A DNA stretch of 64,000 nucleotides, taken from assembly GCA_963693085.1 (NCBI GenBank), contig OY856413.1, positions 107,501,501-107,565,500 on the forward strand, given 5' to 3'. Positions 21,651 to 35,394 of this stretch are shown here, piece after piece. The notes under the pieces were generated by a model. The model searched no databases, was not told the DNA's origin, and saw only the letters and a list, made by a program, of their open reading frames with translations. How positions within the stretch are numbered: the first letter of the stretch is position 1; the number at the start of each line of letters is the position of its first letter. Origin of the DNA: Alisma plantago-aquatica (Eukaryota; Streptophyta; Magnoliopsida; Alismatales; Alismataceae). Both the position numbers and the translations under genes were made by a program.

Positions 21651-22189
21651 GAGATATAAATCTTCACTAGAAATATTATTATCATAGTTAAACAATATAA
21701 AATTGGGCAGACAATTCTTTTACATTAATAATAGGATTTAATCACTATTTAAGCAGAGTAAAGCAATATCATCTTCTAAAGCATTGTAACTATATATGAT
21801 AAAACAATAAATCATCTATTCATTTTATAAGGAATATGAAGAACATGTATAACATCTATCCATTTAAGATGTATAAAATAAATGTAACATCAACCAATGA
21901 TTTCCATATTCAATCCTTAAGAAAATATACTACACGGCTGATTACATTTTACAATCACAATTATGCCCTATGTAGATGAGGTATACCACTCATACTCCAA
22001 ATGACCACTACGAAGTCAAAATTGATACCATACAAGGTGAATGGAAGAGTTAGATGCCATGACCTTCCTTGTCTTAGTCAGTGTGAGACCACAAGTAGGA
22101 AATCTCATGTCAACTACTAAATAGCTTTCCACGGTAATTGGCAACTTCGCTATAGAGCTACAACCGTAGCATGCACTCTCTTTGGGATC

Positions 22190-22313
22190 GAGAGATTTCA
22201 ATTATCTACACATCAATCCTGACATTCATCATCATCGGGGGATTCATGATACATCCATCCCAACATTTATAATGAAGGATTGAGAGATCTCAATTATCTA
22301 CACATCAATCCCT
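22190..22313. repeat. Short local duplication, 92-bp offset
   Basis: The motif gagagatttcaattatctac followed by acatcaatcc occurs at 22,190-22,221 and, with one change, at 22,282-22,313. It is one of several small tandem changes inside the L3 LTR. Confidence 0.75.
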
Positions 22314-22790
22314 CATTAGGGCACAAGGATATTCGCGCCCATCACCCCCACATATTCAAAAATATGCCCTCCAGGAGATCCCATTGGAAAACCTATTTCA
22401 CCATTCAACAACTACTTACGCTCATGGATCTATGGTTAGGGTGCTACATGATAAGATTCCACTTGATTAATTAAGTGCATTACCATATCTTTTAGCATTA
22501 GTCAAGTTTCAAACATGAATTATTATAACAGATGCTACAAAGAAAAGTGTAATACATTTATCAAGTACTTTTATAACCTTTATAACACTTGTAATGCATA
22601 ACACTTGAGATCTCAGTCCCTGATCACATTACTAGGAATTCTCATTCCTTAATATTATCATCATCATGATTACTAGATCTGGTTATTCAAACCCTTAGTT
22701 CATTACTAGACATTGTTACCACTTATCAGGTAACTATTATCTCAAGGTCCTTAGTCCAAGGTATACATGGTACTTTTTGCACAAGCATCT

Positions 22791-22967
22791 CACATGGCTC
22801 ACAAGGCCCATTTAAATGTCTTGTCACCTCTTACTAGGAAAAAATTATTCACATGGCTCACAAGGCTCATTTAAATATCTTGTCACCTCTCACTAGGCAA
22901 CAACTATTCACATGGATCACAAGGCCCATTAAACATCTTGTCACCTCTCACTAGGTAACAGATATAT
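22791..22967. repeat. 3 x 59-bp tandem repeat in the L3 LTR
   Basis: Three copies start at 22,791, 22,850 and 22,909, each beginning cacatggctcacaaggc and ending near cacctctcactagg. The corresponding place in the plus-strand L3 copy (about 62,575-62,670) has at most two diverged copies, so the array grew in this copy. Confidence 0.85.
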
Positions 22968-24065
22968 TTTAGGTCATTAGACCACATAAACATTGTACTT
23001 TTTATACAAGTATTTAAAATGTCTCACAAGGCTTATGCAATAAGAGAAATACAACCTTCCCATTATTAGGGTTAGGGTTTCCCCTTTATAGACGAATAGG
23101 GTTTCAAGTTCATATTATCAATCCAAACCATAAATCATTTCTCCACACATCTAGGAGCATACATTGATATCATAAGTATTCAATCATACTTATTTATTCT
23201 CATCATTTATCATTAAATGATTATCAACACAAAGTATGAGTTTCTCTCTCATGCTCACTAGGATATTGATTACATCATACTTTATTGACTTGGCTTAACC
23301 CTTTCTCAAGGTATGTTAGCCTACACTTATCAAAGTTCATTTAACTCATTACATCTTAATGTAACAATTGACATGACACACTTCATGTGTTACTCATCCA
23401 AGTAAATTGGATTTAAGCAACATCAAGGTGGATCAACCATGAGGTGTTGGGTGTTATATTTATCATGCGTTGATGTAAAACTTCCCTCATCATTTTTAAC
23501 ATACTTAAGTTCATCAAATTATCTTATATTAGGGTATATACCATCCTAATACTTTATGCACTAACACATCACATTTATACTGTAGTGTATTGGCCATAAG
23601 TCACACATTTGTATTATCCAACTATCATCAAGTGATATGGACTTATCTCGGGTTAAGGCATTGTTGATATAGGATTGACCATTATCAATCACTTTAGTTG
23701 TTTCACCTATCAAGGTATTAGCCACACCATTACTTGGTGTTACACTCATCACTCCTAAGAGTGTCTTGCCGTCACCTTTACAAAGTGTACGGGGTTGACT
23801 CATGTATGTCAAATTGAACACATGTATTTGATTAGGTGTATATCGGGCTAGGCATCATCATATCCCTCATACCATTACTTATCAAGGTATCAATCTTACC
23901 AAACATATGGTTTATCACTTTCACCGTACAAGGGTGTAACATCCTCACCTCACTTGAAGATATTGTCCACACCATACATTAGTGTATTGTCCATCACAGA
24001 TTCTAGGGTATTAACCACCTTATCTCTTTTGTCATTTAGTGTATTGGGTTACCCACCATATTGTT

Positions 24066-24540
24066 TTTAGAGATGTGTTCTCAACACCATATCGTCTAAG
24101 AGGTGTATGCTTAACCCAATATCAATTTAGAGGTGTATGCTTGCTACCCATATCACCTTATAGGTGTATGTGTGATTACCATATCAGGAAAGAGGTGTAT
24201 GCTTGATTACCATATCACTTTAGAAGTGTATGTCTGCTTACCATATCAGGAAAGAGGTGTATGCTTGCTTGCCACATCACTTTAGAGGTGTGTGTGTGCT
24301 TCACACCATATCAGGCAAAGAGGTGTGTGTGCTTCACACCAAATCGGGCAAAGAGGTGTGTGTGTGCTTCACACCATATCGGGAAAAGAGGTGTGTGTGT
24401 GCTTCACACCATATTGGGAAACAAGGTGTGTGTGTGCACCATATCAGGCAAAGAGTTATGTGTGTGATTTACACCATATCGGGCAAAGAGGTGTGTATGT
24501 GTGCTTCACACCATATCGGGCAAAGAGGTGTGTGTTTCAA
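24066..24540. repeat. Minisatellite of about 15 units, 30-37 bp, in the L3 LTR
   Basis: Units follow the pattern gaggtgt(g)n then a tail ccatatc plus aggaaa or gggcaaa. The first seven units (left) carry tgcttgattac or similar in the middle. From unit eight on the middle is tgcttcacacc, so that GGTGTG at the unit start pairs with CACACC ten or so bases on: each later unit is a small inverted repeat. The open frames through this block on the plus strand exist only because the repeat lacks stops; they are not genes. Confidence 0.9.
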
Positions 24541-24964
24541 CCTGATATCACTTTACCCTTGATGATGTCATCACCATCAACCTCTAGACTCTTGTTCTTA
24601 CTGTTATAAGTCATGGAAAACAATCCCATGAATCTTTTAGAACTCAAAGGATCATCAATTATTCAAGAGAAATTGAAATTGCAAGTAGATCAATAAGTAT
24701 GATAGAATTGAAAGTGCATAAAAATATAATTGGGTTCAAGTTATATAACCCACCTCAAGAACAACTTTAAAGCTCCAAGATCCAAAGATCCACGTTCATA
24801 AGGTTGAAGATGACTTCAAAACTCCTCTATATGCAAAGAATCACTATGTATAAGAATTTGGTGAAGAAGAAAAGAAAGGAAGATCATAACCCAAGATTCA
24901 TGCTTCAATCCAAGATTGAAGATGATCATGGCTTCACATTAGGGTTAAGTATTGAGATCCTTCT

Positions 24965-25195
24965 TGCTCCTTCACACCTTGCACGATACCTCACTACTCA
25001 TGCAAGATATGACATAACTTGTGGCCGATATCCCCTTCACTTGTGTCTAAAAACACTCCACTATGGCCAATATCACCTTTCCAGGCCGATATCACCTTGC
25101 TAGGACGATATCAACTTGCTAAGGCCAATACCGAAGGCCTATGCACGATACCACTTCACCTATGCAGGATACAACGACTCTATGCACGATATATT
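24965..25195. repeat. Diverged ~20-bp tandem repeat in the L3 LTR
   Basis: About ten units of the form tggccgatatcaccttgct, with variants gcacgatacc and gcaggataca. It lies just right of the 30-37 bp array, and upstream of it in LTR reading direction. Confidence 0.75.
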
Positions 25196-25248
25196 AGATA
25201 AAGGAGGTGGTAGCATTCGAAAAATTTCACAAGTGGGTGAAAAGAAGG

Positions 25249-25258
25249 GTATATATAC
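25249..25258 (-). promoter_or_regulatory. Likely TATA box of the minus-strand L3 LTR
   Basis: The minus strand reads GTATATATAC about 0.93 kb from the LTR start. The plus-strand L3 copy has a candidate box at 60,160-60,168, about 0.6 kb from its start. Transcription would run leftwards through the minisatellites. Confidence 0.45.
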
Positions 25259-26188
25259 TCGAGGTTCATGAAAAAGTGTGTATATGAGGTGTCATCAATT
25301 TGAGCTACTAGGTGTCAGGTGTCCGTGCATGGATTGACACATGTTCTTGCATGCAATCCATCTTTATATTTCCATTCAAAATAAAAACTTGAGGATAATG
25401 CAATGGATAAGGGTCGACCCCCTTTGGTTATCTTCTAGGACAAGCCACTTCCACTCACATTATTATATTCACAATTCAATGCAACCTTTCCCAAGGAAAG
25501 TTGCAAGACGATATCCATTGCTTTATTAAGGTGATTAGATCATTTTTGAAAATTTGAAGAGTTAACAACACGATATGGGGGTCTAATCTTTGGCTCCTTG
25601 GCTGATAGGGACTCCCATTTAACATTACAACCCGATACACTCAATACAAGCTCAAATTAGGGTTTCCATTCAACCCCTTTCTTGGTCTTTTCATTAGCAA
25701 GAATACTACCACTCATAAATGATTTAAACATGGTGTATCATTAATTATATCTCCTTTAAATGATACATAGAGGAAGTAGGAACACTCTAGAAGTGCTAAT
25801 TTGCCTATCAACCCTACATTTTGGGTAAATTACAATTTGTACCAAAATTGGTGCACAAGGCATTAACATTATTCAAACAAGTTCAAACTTGGAATTTAAG
25901 CTTTCCAAAAGCCACCACTTAGCATCATTATCTTTTTTTTGATGCTAAAACACTTAAGGAACGTTCAACATGTGACATATTGCAATATAACCCCTCATAT
26001 TTGGTAAATTGCACTTTGGTCCAAAATAAAAGAACAATGCTCAAACATCATTCAATCATGACCAAACTTAGAACATAAGTGTGTCACATGATATCAAAAC
26101 ACTTTAGAGGATTATATTAAAGTTATAAGCAACTTTATTAGCCAAAACAAATAGGGTTTAACTCATATCCCAGGTTAGGGTCATTACA

Positions 26189-29100
26189 CATACTAGTCTA
26201 GATTATTCTATTTGCATCTCCTTTGTCAGAAACTCTCTATTGGATGGAATTATACCTAAAAACATTTCAAAAAACTCTGCGAGACTCATAAAGAAACCAT
26301 GTTAGTGGATACCTCCCACTCAAGTTAAGCAACATGCATCAACAGAAGTATGTTGAACTTAAAGGAAACATACATATATTTCTAAGTCTAATATATAACA
26401 CAAACATTTATTAATAATAGTTTGTGAAAATAATTTTATTCATCATAAAGACATCCATTTAATCGAATATCAACCTTTTTAACTACCAATGAGATCACAA
26501 CTATAATCATGTTAGCAACTACTAACCATTTCAATCTTAGTCCTATGAAAGAGGGAACAAGTCAACATCTCAAAATTTAAAATCAAGACATAGAAATGAC
26601 ATCTTATTTGTGACACACCACAAGCTGAACTAGGAACATATCCTACAGTTATGAATCCAAATTCCACATAAGACATGTCTATCTAACATAACAATTGCAA
26701 TCGAAACTAAATCAAAATCATAATCAGAGTAGAAACTAAATCATAGCATAAAGCTGTTGTCAACATTCAAGATTAGATTTCATATTAGACATATAAGACT
26801 AAGGAAACATATTACCTTTATAAAATAATGATTAATTTCCACAACAAGATAGTATATTGATCAACTATAAGCAAAAGGAATTCAACAAACATTCAACTTA
26901 CATTCGAAATTACTTGTCTTGTTTTATTCATTAGTCCTGAAACTACTTTCTCATATCTCACCAAGTAGAAGTCTCGACACTTGATTCTCATGTCAATGAC
27001 TCACTACCATTATTTTAGGGTTTAGTTCACCACCCTAATATATAAACAACACACCATGGTTCACTTCAAGGTTTCCTATAGAGGCTCAGGTCCTCATCTT
27101 AGGTATATGAGATGGGAGCAAATAGAATAGAATATCACATAATTAAACTTCTCATGTTTCAAAGTTTACATTTCACCAGAGTCTATTCCTAATGGACATC
27201 GACTTCAATAATATAATATTTAGGGCAAGAATCACAACATATGACTCAATCCTAAATTTTAGTGTTTAAACATCTTAGGTCTCGATCCACACTCTAGATA
27301 CACTTATCATAGTTCTTTGATTACTAAAGGGCGATCACTTTCATTTCCCTTGTATGCACGTAGGAGAAACCCACAACTACTTTATTCATCACTTCACTTA
27401 GTACTTAATCCCCTTACACATCTTATAAAGAATTAAATTAATCATTTATCATGTTTGTATTCTCACTCAACTAGAATGACATACATATGATTAAGGTTAA
27501 TAAGAAAGACAATCATTATAGGAAGAATCATGACAATCTATGATTTACAATGTACATGTATCTTTACCATAATCACATCATTCCATATGATTCATCATCA
27601 CTGGGATATCATACTCATATATAATCTTATTCTCAATCACTTACCCTCATCCTGGTTTCTCAATTGCAAATAAATAGATATAATTTCAACCCAACATACT
27701 TATTATCATTTCACTTCATCACAAACATTTCAGCAAATATTCACATATCTATTAGGACAAAAACACTATCAACATATAACCATCTTCTATCATCTATCAT
27801 ACATAGAACAAGTTTATCTTACAACATATACTTATTCCATATTATTTATATAGATATGTATCAACATCAATGTATAAACGTTCATAGAACATTTACTAGT
27901 CTTCTTTTACTATACCATTCTTTAATTACGGTTACTATAAACAAATATCTTATCTTCTTTGCAATTCATCAATACATACCATTATCCAAATACAACTATT
28001 GTAGAAGACAATTACAATTTAAAAAATGCATTCTCATAAGTCATTTCACATCCTTGAACTTCATCTTGTAATACAATTGAACAATACTTATCTTCATTCT
28101 TTTATCCCTCATTTGAGATCATTATTTTTTATTATCACATATGGTATCATATTAGTGATAGTGTTAGGTTCTTAGATGCACCATGATTACCACTTGATTT
28201 CCTCTTTATTTTAGATTTGTTACTCTAAACTTCTTCATTTTAAGTTCATTGTATTATTGGAACCAACCATTCTTAATTCATTTAGTATACCATTCTTCTA
28301 TTTCATTGATATCCATCATTGTCAACTTTTGGTGTTTTCTTTCAACCTAGGCCAACCCAAAAGGAATTTAAAAAAAATATGAAAGGTTTTACTGTACTCA
28401 TTTTGGTAATATTTCATCCATAACGTATCATCACAATTAGTTTGCCCTAGTACCTTTACTTTCATGCATTCAGATACACGTTCCATGTTATTTAACTTCT
28501 AGTGGAATTTTGGTAATTAATAGCAACCTTTGATTCCTTATAATATTATTCACTTTAGAAAAAAAATGGATCCACGTCAATTATTCTTACCCCTTAATGT
28601 TTAATCATCTTCTCAATTTGTTATCATGTGACTTGTATACAAGACTTACATTCATGTGGGGTTTACTCATTGTTCCATAGATTATACTAGCATATATGCA
28701 TTAGGCTTAGATCATATTAATAAGACTTATCTCCTTCAATTGAAGTGATAACATGTAAAATTGAGTATTTTCTTCACACTTACAAAATTATATAAATGTT
28801 CTAGATTTATCTCTCATACTCATCTTAATAGTGAAATTTCTAGGGTTTTTAAGAAGTCAGATTTGTTAAATACATCATAAGAATCATATTATTCATAAAC
28901 CTCTTCAAGTTGTTCAGGGGTGATAAAGGATATTGACAACACATGGAAATCCTAGTTTCAATTTCCATATGATTCATCTATCAGTTATAGTATGCATTTA
29001 TTCATTGGCTCATTTGAGTCAATCCTACAACATTAACCCTAGACATGGAATATCTCCATTTCAAACCCTCGTATCGATACCCATGTACATTCCATATGAA

Positions 29101-29859
29101 ATTCTATCAAAGATTCGAAGTTATAATTTCAAAACTCATTATTATAAATTTCAAACATGATTTTGTTCATGCCAACTCCATATCCGAGTATGTTATCCAT
29201 TGGGCTGATTTTTAAGCAATATTTGTATAAAATAAAAAAGTTCAATATACACAAAATTATCTTAGAATTTTTGAATAGATCCTGTATCAAACAAATACAA
29301 GTCACTAATAAATAATTTACATTAGTAACATATGATTCCCCAAATTCTTTCCAAATGATTACCCATTCACATATAAATAAAATTAAGGATATTCTTTATT
29401 TTGGATTGATAACATTTGTCTTTCAACATGATTATACATATCAAGAGGGAAATAAATACCGCCCTCAGTAATGAAGCACTTTAAAAATGTTCCCATATTT
29501 TGTACTTCTATAAATTCAACCAACTCGCAAGGATTCAAGCCATTTCTTGTTATTTCCAACTAAGGAACCTAGTTACAAAAATAAAGAAAAAGAAGGGTGA
29601 TTTGATATCTTCTTTATTCAAATTAGTAGAAGAACTAAATTTATACATACGAGAGAAGATTCACCATGAAAACCTATTTAGGGTTAATGAACATACATGA
29701 ATTCACAACCTTTCAGAACCAAGAACCCCAAATCAACATTTTCCACTATTTTCGCCTTCATCCGAATTATCCTCCCTCTCTCAAATTTCATATGTAGTAT
29801 TGGAATGTCAAAATATGGGAGGTAATCAAGTGTTAGGTTAATTATATATAGTTTTTGAG
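26189..29859. other. Unassigned AT-rich sequence
   Basis: I find no protein motif on either strand. The longest frame, 27,664-28,071, is a low-complexity Ile/Leu/Tyr/Asn-rich translation without domain signals. The general composition resembles the old LTR DNA on both sides. Decayed repeat is likely. Confidence 0.35.
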
Positions 29860-30370
29860 GTGTTTAAACTTTTACAAACAAGTTCAAGTTCCATTTTCAG
29901 TCTTTTTTTAATTTATTTAGATTGGTTGGTTGGCCGACTAGTTACTGATAAGAAACTCGGGTGACACTACACTCTAAGCTTATCCTATTTTATCCAATTA
30001 CAAAAACTTAATATATTATCTAAAATTGATTTTCCAAGCTACTACTAAAATCTCTTCTCAATTGGATTTAAAAAAAATGAATCAAATGCCATAAATCTAT
30101 ACTTGGATCTGTATAACATGGTCGATTGAGTTTGTCCTGGGGAGACTCAGTTGACCAACAGATACGAAAATAATCAAAATTCTACTTTTTTTTCAAGAAC
30201 AATTATATTTGAGTTGTCAAACAATATCCAAATGTCAAATAAATATCGGTTATAGATTAATTACCAAATACCATTTACCACGCCACCATACTTCTCACCT
30301 TTTTGGTTTTCTTATAACATGAAACTTCTCAATTTTGCCAATTAGGGTTTTCTAGATCTCAAACCCTGGT
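29860..30370. repeat. Possible Copia LTR relic
   Basis: Motifs such as ggccgactagttactgataag...aaactcggg and ggtcgattgagtttgtcctgg...gagactcagttgacc repeat here. They match the style of the gagttt...aaactcgacc repeats in the Copia LTR at 50,621-52,148. Ends are not visible. Confidence 0.3.
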
Positions 30371-31934
30371 TGTTTGAAACAAATAATGCTTAGAGTTTCT
30401 CATTAGGTTTAAAGCATCATAAATAAACTAACATCACTAATCAAGCTTAAAAAATGATCACTCTAGTTAAGCCTGCAATCATCCAAGTAAAAGTTAGTTA
30501 GATGACTAAGTTGAAGTCAGGTCATTATACAAATTTGTATATCATATGTAAAGTTCTAGTGGTTCTTGATGATATGTATCATATCGATTGCCAATTCCAC
30601 CAAAAAAAGACCCAAGAGACGCTATTCACCAATTCATACTTACAAATAGGGATTCTACACTACCTACCAGGAAAAGCTTTGCATGGTGTCATATTTATGA
30701 TGTTCATATATTTGTAGGGAAACTTTGTCAAAAGTAGATGCAGATCCAAGGTAAATATGAGTTGTGGTGCATGTTTTCTAAAAATAACTTCAAATGTTTC
30801 CAATTTCTCCAACCAATTTTCAATCTGTTGATGGAAGGTTGTATGGATCTTCAACCATGTCCAAAGATCTTTGTTCACATGTCACAAAAATGTTTGTAAA
30901 TTGAGGGAATTTTAATGAAACCATAGACATTTATATACCATGTTGAAAAAATATCTCATAAATGTAAATCTTATATAACTTATAAGTTATGTAGGTTATT
31001 TTTACTGGTATGAAGTGGGATGACTTATTCAACTATCCAACCACCACCCTAATGGAATAAAATTTTCTTGGCTATCTTAAAAATACCAACCACAAGATCG
31101 ACAAGTATATATTTCCACTTAGGTATTAATAATGGATGCAAAAAACCTACATGATTTTGAAGCTCTATTTTGAAATTGCAGACAAAGAAGACACATAGAC
31201 AAGACTCTACTAAGTCTCACTTTAATCCTAGACAACAATACAAAATCTTGATTCCTGTATATCTTAGTTCGTCACGGATGTATCACATATATTAAGGGAT
31301 ATGCTTCCTATGATGAGTGGAACGTGAGAGGGGCACCTCTAAATACTTAGATAATTTAAGAATATATCCCAAATCCAAAACATCAACGATGAATAATGAG
31401 AAGCTTGTTGTACTACATCTCAAATACAAAATATCAAGCAATGAAAAAATCATAATGTACAATAAAATGAAATATTTCATATTCTAAAGTTGATCACAGT
31501 TTATCACCCAATAGTGGCATAATGGAAAGTTAAGGCATAATATAAAAAAGACAAAGGCAAAAGTTATATAGGGAGACATTTCCATATCAATCTATTCTAA
31601 AATCTACTATCATGGAGTAGGATCTCCCTAGATTTTCTCCTCTTACTGTTCTACCCTAGTTGGTTTGGAAACATCACTCACACATATGGATCCAAATATA
31701 ATAAAATGCATTAGTAAAATATTGATATATGTCAAATAGAATAATATGCATTAGTAAAATACCGATATATGCTTATCAATAAAATCATTAGAAAACTTGT
31801 AATTAAGTTAAGCAAGAAAACTTTCTCCCATTCAAGCGAAGATAGACATATATCAAATATGCACTATAAGTGAACATGTCAATAAATGAGTTGATTATGC
31901 ATTACAAAAGAGGAATCAAAATATACTTGTGACT
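30371..31934. other. Unassigned sequence left of the BC element
   Basis: No supported gene. Open frames at 30,502-30,717 and 30,660-30,878 overlap on opposite strands and show no motif I recognise. The rest is AT-rich. Confidence 0.3.
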
Positions 31935-31939
31935 GGATC

Positions 31940-33989
31940 TGTTAGACCCCCCTCCTTAATTATCTACTATTGAGAGTAAATCATTGGGATAAGGATCATA
32001 ATATAATTTTTCTATGATCTAGATTGACAAAATAACAAATAATAACAAAAGTGTCATATATAAACTTTTAATGATACAAGAGGTTGCTATTTTATCCTCA
32101 ATGATGTTTAGATAATCTTCCAAGTAAATGGAGACTACATGAATACCATATACTACATGCAATAACATTACTATCTATTACTATCCTCCTTGTGACATTA
32201 ACTTTATGAACTCCAATGTATTGAGCTATATATTCATATCTTCCATTACTGATATATGCCAACTACTTAAAATGCCGACAACCAAAATGTGGATTAGTAT
32301 ATTTTTATATTGTCTACATGGTTGCATACAAATGTATATTCAACAATCAACTAATTGTACGTATGAACTTGTATTTTCATTTAGATAATGTTGTCCTCTG
32401 TATTATACAACCTTAGGTGCGATCACTTTTTTATCCATCATTAGAATTACGAGAATTACCTCTTGACATGTATATCCTTAAGATCAACATTATTTTTATA
32501 ACCTGAAGTAAATAAGCATCCAAGAATTTTCTTTCTCAACCATTGATAAATCATCGAAATTCCTTAGAAGTCCACATATGTGAGTATTCATAAGATAACT
32601 ACTTAACATTGTTGAAGAGCTCATGTAGTATTATCCATGTACTTTAAGTTGCATGTCCAATCGATAAAATGTAGATCCAAGTAATCATCATGATTTGAAT
32701 GTGTACATAATTATGAAGTGTTGTCATGTATCCATATGATACTATTAGGATTGAGTCTATGTCTTAGGGTTCTTTGTTTATATCAAGGTTAGGAATCAAA
32801 ACACTAATCCACATGTAGATGGGTCTAATTAATTAAAACCTTAATTGTACATCATTATCATCCTACTCTTCTTAAATGTTGGTATGTCTTTATCTTTGAA
32901 CAATATCATATTTTATCACAAAGTAAGCACATTCAACATGCACAAACTTATATTTATCTAGGGTTAGATTTAAGGTTAAGAATCACCACCTTTTTTCTAT
33001 GACATTATTAGTTATAACGGTTTGAAACCCTAGATAATAATTATGTGCAACCCTATGTCATATATTAGGAATGGCATGGTCTTATCATGAGATCCTTTTT
33101 AATATTAGAATAATATATCAACACTATTTTGTGAAATATAGGGTTTGAATATACTCATCATTATCAAAACATGAACTAACATATACTTCTTGGCCTAGTA
33201 CCCAAATTAGGCTACAAATTATTTAATTGTAATATACGTTTTTTTGATAAAAATGATATATAATTTTGATGTATTTTGAGCTACCAATCATTTTATATAA
33301 TTATTACAAATTAAACCTTTAACTTATCAACCATGTGCTCACATGTCGATAGTATCCATCTTCTTTAACCTAGCCCTATACACCTACTTCCATGGGAAAT
33401 AACTTAACTACCTTTGTTTAGCGATGATGTTTGGTCATCCAGATTGGAGTAGTCTTGCCATTTCCCTATAGGTCTTCTACTTCCATGTAAAGAAGCCCGA
33501 CCCAACCTTGGGAAAGTTGACTATGGGGTTTGATCCTTAGGTTCCAGGAACCAAAGTATACAAGGAGGTTGGTCCTCTCAAAATTAACCCATAATCAAAA
33601 ATCTTGATTATAAACTAACTAAAACTATCATCCATATTAATTATGAGAATGAAATTTTGAATTCCTATGTAAACCCTAAATATTTCAGTTGGACTTGTAT
33701 TAGGATCTAGAGCCCAACACCCACTCACTTGTTCCATGAAGGGGTCCACAAGCTTTATTATATTCTTAATTACAAAATTAAGTATTAGATCATCATAATA
33801 TCTAAATGAAGAGTCATCATAACATATTTTCTCAATATTACTTTATCTACTAAAGTTGAAGACTTAGTCCAAGGCTATGGCTTATCTTCCTCAACCAAGA
33901 TCATAATATATTGTTTGTTTCTCAACTTTTACTTCCACATCATATTTTTGTATTTGATTTAAAATTCCTAAAATTTTAGGACATGTACA
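31940..33989 (-). repeat. 3' LTR of BC
   Basis: On the minus strand it begins TGTACATGTCC at 33,989 and ends GGGGTCTAACA at 31,940. It aligns with the right LTR in two blocks (31,940-33,570 with 37,320-39,060, and 33,640-33,960 with 39,990-40,272). About 0.9 kb present in the right LTR (39,070-39,960), including its TATA box, is missing here. Confidence 0.68.
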
Positions 33990-34001
33990 TTCACCCCACT
34001 G
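33990..34001 (-). promoter_or_regulatory. Polypurine tract of BC
   Basis: The minus strand reads CAGTGGGGTGAA directly upstream of the LTR start. It is imperfect but in the right place. Confidence 0.55.
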
Positions 34002-34734
34002 TAAAAGGAATTTTTCACCAAAATTAAAATCTAATCATGTTAAGGTGGATGACAACCCTATTAGTCTCATATAATAGGTCGAGCATCCTTTCTTGGATGA
34101 GTTTTTATCTTGTATATATACCATATCTTTCATTGAGGCAAACACTATCTATGTTATGAGGTTGGAACCCGAATTTAGTCCTAGGGTATCTCAACATCCT
34201 CATTCATTGCATGAAACTATCACTTTGTCATTACATTTACACTTAGTTTTTCTATTTTTGCCTAGGCAGCAAACCTACAAAGCATTATTCATCTATATGT
34301 GTGATATGGTGAGGCTATACCTCTATACACTAGATTATGTACAAAATCTTTATCTGAGATTATTCATTTCATATATCAAATGTATCACATTTGGATACCC
34401 AATCTCTCACATCTATGCTAAGATGAAATAAATATTTGGTTGTAGTCCAAATACAAAGATCATCCTATTTCATGTGCAGAGATGGTGCGTCCACACATTA
34501 TCTCATTAATCAAGATTTGAAGTTGATTGATCCTCAAAATTGACTCAAAACAATGAATATATTTCATTCCATGAACACAATGGGAAAGTGATTTTCCTCA
34601 AAATTCTTGAGGGTATTCACAACTAGCTTTTACATTCTAATTTAACCATTATTACATAATTTTTTGCATTTATCAAAATCTCGTGTATTATTAGCCATAC
34701 CAGTTCCCTTAAGGTCTGTAGAGGCATATGTACC
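34002..34734 (-). other. BC interior, PPT-proximal part, no gene recognised
   Basis: A plus-strand frame of 112 codons (34,093-34,431) lies antisense to the element and has no recognised motif. On the minus strand, fragments such as ERMLDLLYETNR can be read but not assigned. Treated as non-coding. Confidence 0.4.
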
Positions 34735-34960
34735 TTTGGAGTGATCCCCTCTTGCCCCGAAGGGCCTTATATGTTTATGACATGCATTTCTCATCGACCC
34801 CTTAGGCATCATGTACTTATGGATATGTTCATCCTCCTGACCCCATGTGTCTTATGTACACACAGATGGCTTTCTCCTAACTGCACAAACTTTATGTACT
34901 CAGGTCACGATCACCTCCTGACCCCTTGGGTCTAAGTACTTGTAGACATACCTACCTAGA
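34735..34960. repeat. ~42-bp minisatellite, about five diverged units
   Basis: Units contain ctcctgaccccttgggtct followed by tatgtacttgtggatatg. It lies in the interior of BC, and the open frame at 34,741-34,935 is a by-product. Confidence 0.7.
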
Positions 34961-35194
34961 CATAGGGTTACTTAGGACTCTACCCTATTTAGGGTTTACT
35001 TAGATGTTGTAACTTTATTTGGTCTCTCTTATTGATTACACTTGGTTTCATGATGAGGGTATCCAATATCATTACATTTCTGAGTCATGACTCATCTTGC
35101 AGCAAGAGAGTATATAACTTAGATGCATATCATATACTTTCCTTTAATGTTAACCTTTTGTTACACATTTTATTTGGTATATTTTAAATAAAGT

Positions 35195-35198
<4 letters not shown>

Positions 35199-35229
<31 letters not shown>
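35199..35229. repeat. (AT)15 microsatellite
   Basis: A run of about 31 alternating A/T bases just left of the 770-bp duplication. Confidence 0.93.
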
Positions 35230-35230
<1 letters not shown>

Positions 35231-35394
35231 CCCTAGAGCATTAAGTAAAATGTAGGCTTTCTTATCTAGACTTTATGAAGTAGGACTTACATACCATTAT
35301 GCATCACTATTGAATATCTTTTAATGTATTCATCTTGCCATTATATATTTACCCATGGATTTCTCTCACCAAGTTTTTCATATTTATATATGTT

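Larger units (their letters stand above)
21149..26188 (-). repeat. Very long 5' LTR, family L3, minus strand
   Basis: On the minus strand this begins TGTAATGACCC at 26,188 and ends GTCGTTACA at 21,149, next to a perfect Met PBS. That makes it about 5.04 kb, long for an LTR. It is the reverse-complement relative of 59,571-63,756: matching blocks include the start, the stretch around 25,930-26,180, the 22,700-23,470 region and 21,690-22,160. It holds several tandem arrays (22,791-22,967; 24,066-24,540; 24,965-25,195) that partly explain its length. No matching 3' LTR was seen in the window, so the element is truncated or disrupted to the left. Confidence 0.75.

Noticed and set aside
24066..24540. 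Regularly spaced repeats suggestive of a CRISPR array
   Set aside because: Units are contiguous without unique spacers, vary in length, and lie in a plant-type LTR. No cas genes.
24230..24609. Three overlapping plus-strand frames of 68-110 codons, Cys/His-rich
   Set aside because: They are the same stop-free minisatellite read in three frames; the Cys/His pattern is the repeat, not zinc fingers.
27664..28071. 135-codon plus-strand frame
   Set aside because: Low-complexity Ile/Leu/Tyr/Asn/Ser translation of very AT-rich DNA. No domain, no promoter or splice context and no related copy.
30502..30878. Overlapping opposite-strand frames of about 70 codons
   Set aside because: No motif on either strand, and both are within the length expected by chance.
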